From the NCBI GenBank assembly GCA_030592105.1, contig JAUVKE010000044.1, positions 1-12,461 on the forward strand: a stretch of DNA of 12,461 nucleotides, given 5' to 3'. The notes under the pieces are model-generated. The model was not told the DNA's origin, did no database searches, and worked only from the letters and a program-made list of their open reading frames with translations. Below are positions 6,374-12,461 of this stretch, in pieces. Within the stretch, counting starts at the first letter, position 1; each line of letters starts with the position of its first letter. This DNA is from Desulfobacteraceae bacterium (lineage in GTDB: Bacteria; Desulfobacterota; Desulfobacteria; Desulfobacterales; BuS5). The translations under genes were made by a program, and so were the position numbers.

Positions 6374-6459
6374 GTAATTATTCAGCTAATATGTACGGCA
6401 GCAGGTATAATCTGATTAAACCTGCTGCCTATCTTAAATCAGCAACGCTGAATAGTTAC
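6374..6459 (-). mobile_element. MITE-like element, copy 2: 86-bp internally deleted hairpin derivative
   Basis: Both ends of copy 1 (1006-1257) are present but inverted and fused with the middle missing. The left end here (GTAATTATTCAGC, then TAATATGTACGGCAGCAGG) corresponds to the right end of copy 1. The right end (reverse complement GTAACTATTCAGCG, then TTGCTGATTTAAGATA, then GGCAGCAGG) corresponds to its left end. The fusion creates GGCAGCAGG and CCTGCTGCC arms around TATAATCTGATTAAA, so the whole unit can fold as one hairpin or cruciform. The flanks do not give a clear 8-bp duplication (TAACTTTT against CGACTTTT outside GG...CC ends, 6 of 8). It lies between the groEL terminator and the LysM gene's upstream region. 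Confidence 0.75.
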
Positions 6460-6524
6460 CCGACTTTTTTTATTTGTTTACATTATTTAGATATATAATC
6501 AACAAAAAATGAAAAAAACCACAA

Positions 6525-6563
6525 AAAAAAGTCCTTACACATAAAAAGCATAAGGACTTTTTT
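6525..6563 (-). terminator. Intrinsic terminator of groESL
   Basis: AAAAAAGTCCTTA (6525-6537) pairs perfectly with TAAGGACTTTTTT (6551-6563) around a 13-base loop. On the minus strand the stem is followed by a T tract, as expected for rho-independent termination after groEL, whose stop lies about 58 bases upstream. The A tract on the other side makes it usable in both directions. A second weaker hairpin, AAAAAGGA (6566-6573) with TCCTTTTT (6591-6598), lies between it and groEL and may act as a tandem signal. Confidence 0.8.
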
Positions 6564-6620
6564 AAAAAAAGGATAATAAAAAAAAATAATTCCTTTTTAT
6601 TTTTTACTAAGGAGCAGTTA

Positions 6621-8309
<1,689 letters not shown>

Positions 8310-8312
8310 TTA

Positions 8313-8600
8313 TTATTCAATTATACCCAGAACGTCATCCTCACGCATGATCAGATAGTCTTCACCCTCAATTTTCACATCAGTTCCACCATATTTGGAA
8401 AAGAGGACCTTATCACCTTCTTTGATTTCAAGGGCGACTCTGTTGCCACTGTCATCAAACTTTCCATTTCCCACAGTAACGACTATCCCTTCTGCAGGTT
8501 TTTCTTTGGCAGAGTCAGGAATAATTATTCCACCCTTGGTTTTTTCTTCTTCCGGAACACGCTTTACTAGAATCCTGTCATACAAAGGTCTCAGTTTCAT
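8313..8600 (-). CDS. groS: Co-chaperonin GroES (HSP10), 95 aa
   Basis: The heptameric lid that caps GroEL. It begins with [15 protein letters not shown]. The mobile loop is about residues 16-33, and its hydrophobic contact is III in [14 protein letters not shown]. The roof and C-terminal strand are [36 protein letters not shown]. Length is typical for type I GroES. GGAGGAG lies about ten bases before the ATG. It is first in a groES-groEL unit, and the stop codon is 36 bases before the groEL ATG. The upstream 133 bases show no CIRCE inverted repeat and no clear RpoH promoter. Confidence 0.99.
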   Translation of the reverse strand: MKLRPLYDRILVKRVPEEEKTKGGIIIPDSAKEKPAEGIVVTVGNGKFDDSGNRVALEIKEGDKVLFSKYGGTDVKIEGEDYLIMREDDVLGIIE

Positions 8601-8733
8601 TGTTTTGAATCTCCTCCAAATAAATTAAATGAGTAGTTAAAATTGAATCTTAAAAATAATCATATTTTAATGTTTGTAAAGTGAAATTTCCATAAATTTT
8701 GCGCATATCCTATCAGATTATTAGAAACAAAAC
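8601..8733 (-). promoter_or_regulatory. groESL upstream region, no CIRCE seen
   Basis: This AT-rich stretch between fmdB and groES must hold any heat-shock control of the chaperonin. On the minus strand the best sigma-70-like pair is TTGTTT (8723-8728 region), 17 bases, TATGCG, which is weak. There is no TTAGCACTC/GAGTGCTAA pair, the HrcA site found before groESL in many bacteria. There is no CTTGAA/CCCCAT pair of the RpoH type either. A small palindromic pair AAATTTccatAAATTT lies near 8684-8699. No terminator separates fmdB from groES, so read-through from the fmdB promoter is possible. Confidence 0.35.
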
Positions 8734-9024
8734 CTATGTGTCGTTATCTGTTGATTTGCTGGCTGTCGGCTTAGTGACATCCTTGTCCGGGGTAGGGACT
8801 TTTTTTTCAGTTTTTTTATCGGGAGAAGAAGAACTCTGTGACGTTTTATTGGCATAATCTGTTACATACCACCCTGAGCCTTTAAGATGAAAGCTGCTAT
8901 GGGATATCAATTTATGCAGCTTACCAGAACAATTCTCACATGTTTCAAGGGGCTTTTCTGAAAACTTCTGGAGCACTTCTTCTACTTTCCCGCATTCAGT
9001 ACATTCATATTCATAAATCGGCAT
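8734..9024 (-). CDS. FmdB-family putative regulatory zinc-ribbon protein
   Basis: A 96-residue protein with an FmdB-type N-terminal zinc ribbon. [12 protein letters not shown] supplies C8 and C11, and ETCENC supplies C29 and C32. It continues with KLHKLIS and the conserved [14 protein letters not shown] stretch. The last 35 residues are Ser, Thr, Lys and Asp-rich and probably disordered, as is usual in the family. FmdB was named as a regulator of formamidase, but the role of most members is unknown. AGGAGG lies about seven bases before the ATG, and a good promoter (9068-9095) precedes it. It stands 133 bases ahead of groES and could be transcribed into it. Confidence 0.92.
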   Translation of the reverse strand: MPIYEYECTECGKVEEVLQKFSEKPLETCENCSGKLHKLISHSSFHLKGSGWYVTDYANKTSQSSSSPDKKTEKKVPTPDKDVTKPTASKSTDNDT

Positions 9025-9067
9025 TCTATTTCCTCCTGGCCACCTGAAGGCACGTTAAATTATGATA

Positions 9068-9095
9068 AAGATAGTCAGTCTTTTAACCTTGTCAA
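9068..9095 (-). promoter_or_regulatory. Sigma-70 promoter for fmdB
   Basis: On the minus strand a perfect TTGACA (9090-9095) is followed after 16 bases by TATCTT (9068-9073). Transcription would start about 35-40 bases ahead of the fmdB ATG. The -35 box lies four bases beyond the stop codon of the upstream HExxH gene, so fmdB appears to have its own promoter in addition to possible read-through. Confidence 0.5.
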
Positions 9096-9099
9096 GAGA

Positions 9100-9621
9100 T
9101 CAAAAAGATTTATCCCATCTTTTGTAAAATTTTAAAACAGATTTCAGCCCTTGAATATTAACAGGCTCAATAATTTTACGGGTTTGTGCATGAACCCGCC
9201 CTTCTTCTTCCATCTTTTCATGGGAGGACGCATCAAAATTCTGAAAAAATTTACAAAACCGCAAAACATGAATTAATTCGTGAGCTACTATATAAAGAAT
9301 AAAAGGTGAAAGTTTTATTTCCGGATACTGACTTAGGACCGAAAGGACTGAATGATCCTGGATACATATTTTATAAAAATCATAGTAAGAGGAGCCAAGG
9401 GTTGCATCCTTTTTTTTCCCCTCATACCTGACTACCTGGGCAAAGGGCCCGTGAATAACTTCATCATCTTTTAAATCGGCCAGGGTTTTTATATCGTATC
9501 TTCTGCCAAACCACTGGCTTTGAGACATCTTATAAAAATTATTCACAAGATCTTCAGCCACTGCAGCTGTGTTGCTGACAATTTTAATCTGATCAGCACT
9601 AAATTTTTCAAGTTTATTCAT
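9100..9621 (-). CDS. Uncharacterised HExxH putative zinc metallopeptidase
   Basis: A 173-residue cytoplasmic-looking protein with no signal peptide in the chosen form. A hydrophobic helix LSPFILYIVAHELIHVLRF carries the zinc motif HELIH (114-118). About 20 residues later comes an acidic EEEGRVHAQT (138-147) that could give the third ligand, resembling gluzincin order but not a family I can name. Upstream conserved-looking parts are FGRRYDIKTLADLKDDE and the SSYYDFYKICIQDH segment. The first in-frame start is a TTG at 9667-9669, which would add a hydrophobic 16-residue stretch. I prefer the ATG at 9619-9621, giving MNKLEKFSAD, though neither start has a clear Shine-Dalgarno. With the TTG start it would gain a membrane-anchor-like N-terminus. 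It is divergent from the small ribosomal-protein gene. Confidence 0.7.
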   Translation of the reverse strand: MNKLEKFSADQIKIVSNTAAVAEDLVNNFYKMSQSQWFGRRYDIKTLADLKDDEVIHGPFAQVVRYEGKKKDATLGSSYYDFYKICIQDHSVLSVLSQYPEIKLSPFILYIVAHELIHVLRFCKFFQNFDASSHEKMEEEGRVHAQTRKIIEPVNIQGLKSVLKFYKRWDKSF

Positions 9622-9718
9622 AAAAAAACATGGACAGATAATATAAAATAATGTTATTTGAATAAGCAAAATATTCAGATATTTTTTATCAATAAATTAA
9701 TAGACTGGAGGTGATTGA

Positions 9719-9817
9719 TTGAGTAGCGTAGTAAAAAAAAGAAAGAAAAAAATGCGGAAGCATAAACACAGAAAACTTTTAGCCAGAACCAGGCACCAAA
9801 GAAGAAAAGGTAAATAA
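9719..9817 (+). CDS. Tiny basic ribosomal protein, AURKAIP1/COX24 (bS22-like) family, 32 aa
   Basis: A 32-codon gene starting with TTG and stopping at TAA 9815-9817. The translation opens with (M)SSVVKKRKKKM and ends RTRHQRRKGK, with KHKHRKLL in the middle. This matches the bacterial COX24/AURKAIP1 pattern SVxKKRxKkMxKHKHRKLLxxTRHQRR almost throughout. Family members are small-subunit ribosomal proteins (mitochondrial mS38; bS22 in mycobacterial 30S structures). More than half of the residues are Lys or Arg, as for an rRNA-buried extension. The start is fixed by a very strong GGAGGTGA (9707-9714). The other nearby TTG runs at once into a stop, and there is no ATG at the proper place. The short length and TTG make it easy to overlook. 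It is divergent from the HExxH gene. Confidence 0.9.
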   Translation: MSSVVKKRKKKMRKHKHRKLLARTRHQRRKGK

Positions 9818-9856
9818 ATACACTTTTAAAATTTGACACAAGGACAGATGAAAAAA

Positions 9857-9900
9857 TCTGAGGGAGGCGTACTGGGATTGTAGCAGAAGTACGTCGACCG
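9857..9900 (+). other. Possible structured RNA element after the small ribosomal-protein gene
   Basis: After the ribosomal-protein stop comes a GC-richer island in AT-rich DNA. It contains GGGAGG (9862-9867), then CGTACT (9868-9873) pairing with AGTACG (9888-9893) around a 14-base loop, then TCGACCGAAGG. Weaker flanking complementarity (AAATC near 9854-9858 with GATTA near 9910) could extend the stem. An 11-codon frame opening at ATG 9848 ends inside the loop. It could be part of the 3' UTR, a small RNA or a repeated palindromic motif. It resembles no RNA family I can name. Confidence 0.3.
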
Positions 9901-9927
9901 AAGGTAGTGATTATTTATATAAAAAGT

Positions 9928-9967
9928 TATAATGCACTCGGCCTGCTCACAGACAGAGTGCATTATA
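9928..9967 (-). terminator. Intrinsic terminator of hflK-hflC
   Basis: A perfect 12-bp stem pairs TATAATGCACTC (9928-9939) with GAGTGCATTATA (9956-9967) around a 16-base loop. It starts two bases after the hflC stop codon. On the minus strand the stem is followed by ACTTTTTATA, giving the T tract for termination of hflKC. On the plus strand it could also stop weakly terminated transcripts from the ribosomal-protein gene, although no T tract follows there. Confidence 0.75.
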
Positions 9968-9968
9968 C

Positions 9969-10913
9969 CTATTTTGAATAGCCCTTCAGGTATTTTAAAA
10001 AATCAGAATCTGTTGAAAGAACAAGTGAACTGTTTTTATCCAGTGATGTGTTATATATTTCCAATGTCTTGGTAAAGGTATAAAAATCAGAATCCCTGGA
10101 ATATGCTTCAGCAAATATTTTTGTAGCTTCGGCGTCACCCCTTCCCTTGATTTTCTGCGCTTCTTTATAAGCTTCCGAAGTTATCTCTTTTAGATCACGT
10201 TCTTTGCTACCAAGAATTTTCTGAGCTTCTCCCGTCCCCTCGGAACGATATTTTTCAGCCTTCTGTTTCCGCTCAGCTACCATCCGACCATACACAGACT
10301 GCCTGACCGCCTCAACATAATTAATCCGTTTTATCTGCACATCAACCAGTTCAATACCGAATTTTGCCAGCTTGGGTTTAGCCTGCTTTAAAATCCCGGC
10401 TACTATATTACTTCTTCCTGTTTCAATGGTCAGTACATCGGCACTGTCTCCACCAGAAGAGTCATCTTCAATAGCTTCCATATTATCTATGACTCTATTG
10501 CTTGTTCTGACAGTTTCAATAAGCTTGTGGGAAGTGATCATGTTCCTTGTGGCAGGATCAATTATATCATCAAGACGTCCCATGCCACTGAAAACATTAT
10601 TCACAGTCTGAAAAAACTTAACAGGATCGACAATTTTCCACCGGGCAAAAGTATCCACCCATATGTATGTCTTTTCCAAAGTAGGAATCTGCCCAGGGTC
10701 ACCATCCCACTCCAAAAGATTATTCGGAAAATAATTTGCGTTCTGAATAAACGGGACCTTAAAATGAAGACCCGGCTTGGTAACAGGCTCCCCCACGATC
10801 CTGCCGAACTGAGTAACAACCACCTGCTCTGTTTCATCAATCGTATAAGCGGAAGCATAGGCTACAATTAATGCAACCGCGGCAACAATTATTACAAATC
10901 CTTTATAATTCAT
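9969..10913 (-). CDS. hflC: HflC, SPFH-family regulator of the FtsH protease
   Basis: A 314-residue inner-membrane protein that, with HflK, forms a large cage around FtsH and limits its access to membrane substrates. One N-terminal membrane segment (about 5-22, FVIIVAAVALIVAYASAY) is followed by a periplasmic SPFH domain beginning DETEQVVVTQFGRIVGEP and including KPGLHFKVPF. The long helical part RMVAERKQKAEKYRSEGTGEAQKI to EAYKEAQKIKGRGDAEATKIFAEAY is the coiled-coil typical of stomatin-like proteins. FYTFTKTLEIYNTSL follows. An acidic and Ser-rich loop (DDSSGGDSADV, about 150-160) interrupts the SPFH domain, as in several HflC homologues. The ATG overlaps the hflK stop as ATGA (10910-10913), so translation is coupled. 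A terminator follows directly. Confidence 0.96.
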   Translation of the reverse strand: MNYKGFVIIVAAVALIVAYASAYTIDETEQVVVTQFGRIVGEPVTKPGLHFKVPFIQNANYFPNNLLEWDGDPGQIPTLEKTYIWVDTFARWKIVDPVKFFQTVNNVFSGMGRLDDIIDPATRNMITSHKLIETVRTSNRVIDNMEAIEDDSSGGDSADVLTIETGRSNIVAGILKQAKPKLAKFGIELVDVQIKRINYVEAVRQSVYGRMVAERKQKAEKYRSEGTGEAQKILGSKERDLKEITSEAYKEAQKIKGRGDAEATKIFAEAYSRDSDFYTFTKTLEIYNTSLDKNSSLVLSTDSDFLKYLKGYSK

Positions 10914-11944
10914 TTAGTTACCCCTTCCTGTGTACCAAGATTAAGCAAAGGCAAAAAACTATCCAGCTCTGAATCAACAATATATTTATGCCCAAGTTTG
11001 GGAAAAAGTTCCCTGAAGGTTTCAAGGTACAAACGCCTTTTAGTGATATCTTCCGCTTTTACATATTCCTCGTAAACGGAAATAAATCTTGCCGCGTCAC
11101 CCTTGGCTCTGTTTACTCTATCCAGGGCATACCCTTCGGAATCTTTTATAGTCCTTTCTGCAGTACCCCTTGCAGCAGGGATCGCTTTATTATAATCTTC
11201 TTTTGCCTGATAAATCATTTTCTCTTTTTCCTGGATAGCCTGGTTTACCTCATTAAATGATGACTGAACAGGCCCTGGAACATTTGTTTTTTTCATCTCT
11301 ATAGTAATAATTTTTATACCGGCCTCCGCCTTATTTAACTCGGCCTGTAACACATCCATGGCTGCCAGAGCTATTTCCTCACGCTTTGAAATTACTTCGT
11401 TAATCCCTCTATCTCCCACCACAAGCCGCATGGAGGACTCTGCCATATCAACCAAAATTCTTTGAACACGTCTCACCTTAAAAAGATAATTATAAGGATC
11501 CTTAATCTTGTATTGAACAATCCATGGCACAATGGCAACATTAAGATCGCCTGTGAGCATCAGTGTAACATTCAAGTCCTCGTTCCCGGATGCATAACGT
11601 GTTCTGTAATCATCCCTTGCTCCCCTATCCCCGAATTCTTCCTTATAAATACGTTTCACCTTAACTTTTGTCACTTTTTCAATTCCAGCGGGGAATTTAA
11701 AGTTAAGTCCGGGTTGAGCAAGACGCTGAAATTTCCCAAACTGCTGCACGACCCCCACTTCATCCACACCCACCGTATAAAAGACAGATGAACCAAAAAT
11801 TAAAACAAGAAGGATGACAAGAAAAAAAAGCGGTCTGCCAAAAGGTGCTTTTACATTTCTAATCTTTTCAATGATATCATCCATGCTTGGAGGTTTACTG
11901 CTTTTATCCTGCTGTGCTTTTAATTTTTCCCAATCCCAATTCAT
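10910..11944 (-). CDS. hflK: HflK, SPFH-family regulator of the FtsH protease
   Basis: A 344-residue partner of HflC. A cytoplasmic tail of about 38 residues (MNWDWEKLK, then a short basic and Pro-rich stretch) lacks the long Gly-rich part of enterobacterial HflK, making the protein shorter than the 419 residues in E. coli. One membrane helix spans 39-58 (LFFLVILLVLIFGSSVFYTV). The SPFH domain starts VDEVGVVQQFGKFQRLAQPGL and includes DLNVAIVPWIVQYKIKDP. Coiled coil: VNQAIQEKEKMIYQAKEDYNKAIPAARGTAERTIKDSEGYA, typical of HflK. The C-terminal piece RRLYLETFRELFPKLGHKYIVD is the conserved tail. The AAGGAA before the ATG and a good promoter at 11981-12009 mark it as the first gene of the hflK-hflC operon. 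Confidence 0.96.
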   Translation of the reverse strand: MNWDWEKLKAQQDKSSKPPSMDDIIEKIRNVKAPFGRPLFFLVILLVLIFGSSVFYTVGVDEVGVVQQFGKFQRLAQPGLNFKFPAGIEKVTKVKVKRIYKEEFGDRGARDDYRTRYASGNEDLNVTLMLTGDLNVAIVPWIVQYKIKDPYNYLFKVRRVQRILVDMAESSMRLVVGDRGINEVISKREEIALAAMDVLQAELNKAEAGIKIITIEMKKTNVPGPVQSSFNEVNQAIQEKEKMIYQAKEDYNKAIPAARGTAERTIKDSEGYALDRVNRAKGDAARFISVYEEYVKAEDITKRRLYLETFRELFPKLGHKYIVDSELDSFLPLLNLGTQEGVTK

Positions 11945-11980
11945 AAAAATTCCTTATCTATGTGTAAAGTGTTTTTTTCT

Positions 11981-12009
11981 CATATAAGTTACTCTATTTA
12001 ACAAGTCAA
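11981..12009 (-). promoter_or_regulatory. Sigma-70 promoter for hflK-hflC
   Basis: On the minus strand TTGACT (12004-12009) and TATATG (11981-11986) are spaced by exactly 17 bases, about 35 bases ahead of the hflK ATG. A T-run-derived AAAAAAA tract lies between the -10 and the start codon. This is the best promoter-like pair in the region, and it lies just outside the third MITE copy. Confidence 0.5.
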
Positions 12010-12046
12010 GCTAATTCGGTAAGGGATCGCACTTTTTAAAACTTTT

Positions 12047-12295
12047 ATAATCATTCAGCTGCGCTGATTAGAGAGATGCTTCAGGCATGATCTGGTTAAA
12101 ACTTTGAAATTGTTTGGACGTATTAGAGTGGGTTAAGATAGAATCCATCAGGCCTGAATCTGGTTGTATCATTTGTTCGGTTTTGGTAACAATATCTAAT
12201 TTCAAAAACTTTCTGTCTTATCCCAACGATTCGGATTTATCTTGGCACGACAAGCGCCTGGTTGGAAATGCCGTACTACTCCTGGAGTAATAAAT
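12047..12295 (+). mobile_element. MITE-like element, copy 3: decayed, about 249 bp
   Basis: The left end carries a degenerate terminus (ATAATCATTCAGC) followed by an ungapped 70-base block (12082-12151) with 62 identities to copy 1 (1041-1110), including ACTTTGAAATTGTTTG and AATCCATCAG. Homology fades after about 12165. The right end is not clearly recognisable. An exact TGCCGTAC at 12269-12276 sits at the place, relative to the left end, where copy 1 has the same word (1231-1238), which suggests the right terminus is near 12295, but this is uncertain. No target duplication can be seen. It lies between hflK and the antitoxin gene. Confidence 0.6.
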
Positions 12296-12313
12296 TTGCA
12301 AAACCTCCGAATC
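12228..12313. repeat. 8-bp inverted repeat pair around a small perfect palindrome
   Basis: GATTCGGA (12228-12235) is the reverse complement of TCCGAATC (12306-12313). Within the 86-base interval lies a near-perfect 13-base palindrome TACTCCTGGAGTA (12277-12289) with a single central base. The pair overlaps the presumed right end of MITE copy 3 and lies just downstream of the antitoxin stop. It may be a separate short palindromic insertion or a regulatory site. There is no T tract to make it a terminator. Confidence 0.3.
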
Positions 12314-12322
12314 AAAATACTT

Positions 12323-12461
12323 TTAGGCAATCGCCAGCTTACAACCAAGCGCTTCAATGACTTTTTTTACGGTCTCAAACTTTGGAGAGCTGTTTGCCGA
12401 CAAGGCTTTGTAAAGATTCTGACGGCTCAGGTTTGTTTCCTTTGCGACTTCGCTCATACCC
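12323..12461 (-). CDS. HigA-type putative addiction-module antitoxin, C-terminal part (5' end outside window)
   Basis: The frame is open from the right edge of the window to a TAA (12323-12325), giving 45 residues: GMSEVAKETNLSRQNLYKAL, then SANSSPKFETVKKVIEALGCKLAIA. This is the recognition part of the small helix-turn-helix antidote family related to HigA. GMSEVAKETNLSRQNLYKAL is the HTH, and SPKFETVKKVIEALG is the following helix. Full-length members are about 100 residues, and GM here aligns inside the protein, so the internal ATG (12455-12457) is not taken as the start. In this family a RelE/HigB-like toxin gene normally precedes the antitoxin, which would place it just beyond the right edge. 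The cell may contain the toxin there. Confidence 0.75.
   Translation of the reverse strand, partial: GMSEVAKETNLSRQNLYKALSANSSPKFETVKKVIEALGCKLAIA

Noticed and set aside
6365..6468. 8-bp target duplication around the 86-bp element
   Set aside because: Only six of eight bases match (TAACTTTT against CGACTTTT), in a T-rich setting, so it is not reliable evidence.

Overview
This window is an AT-rich, chromosome-like stretch of a Gram-negative bacterium, most likely a sulfate-reducing deltaproteobacterium of the Desulfobacterales type. That assignment is inferred from the protein families: a groESL pair with a GGM-tailed GroEL, an adjacent FmdB-type zinc ribbon, hflK-hflC, a Sua5/YciO protein, a signal-peptide LysM protein and a 32-residue COX24/AURKAIP1-type ribosomal protein. 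No rRNA or tRNA gene is visible, so taxonomy stays provisional. There is no CRISPR array, prophage or large biosynthetic cluster. Most genes are housekeeping genes, separated by short mobile-repeat insertions.

Layout. 1-90 is the tail of an unrecognised plus-strand gene. 469-927 is a flavin split-barrel (PNPOx-like) protein followed by an intrinsic terminator. 1006-1257 is a 252-bp MITE-like element with long terminal inverted repeats and a perfect 8-bp target duplication. 4179-1267 (minus) is a likely transcription unit: yciO-like, diguanylate cyclase, solitary DNA methyltransferase. 4714-5103 is a stand-alone CheY-like receiver, convergent with a LysM envelope protein (6280-5273), with a palindromic element between them. 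6374-6459 is an 86-bp deletion derivative of the MITE. 9024-6621 (minus) holds fmdB, groES and groEL, ending in a long-stem terminator. 9621-9100 is an uncharacterised HExxH protein, divergent from a tiny TTG-started ribosomal-protein gene (9719-9817). 11944-9969 is hflK-hflC, with its own promoter and terminator. A third, decayed MITE copy (about 12047-12295) precedes the C-terminal part of a HigA-type antitoxin that runs off the right edge.

Functional links. The groESL, HflKC (partner of FtsH), LysM and HExxH genes suggest a protein quality-control and envelope neighbourhood, but only hflK-hflC and groES-groEL are tightly coupled by spacing. The points most worth a second look are the three-copy IS66-like non-autonomous element family with one very compact hairpin derivative, the TTG-started 32-residue ribosomal protein gene, the solitary methyltransferase with a palindrome across its putative promoter, and a putative leaderless start on the yciO-like gene.
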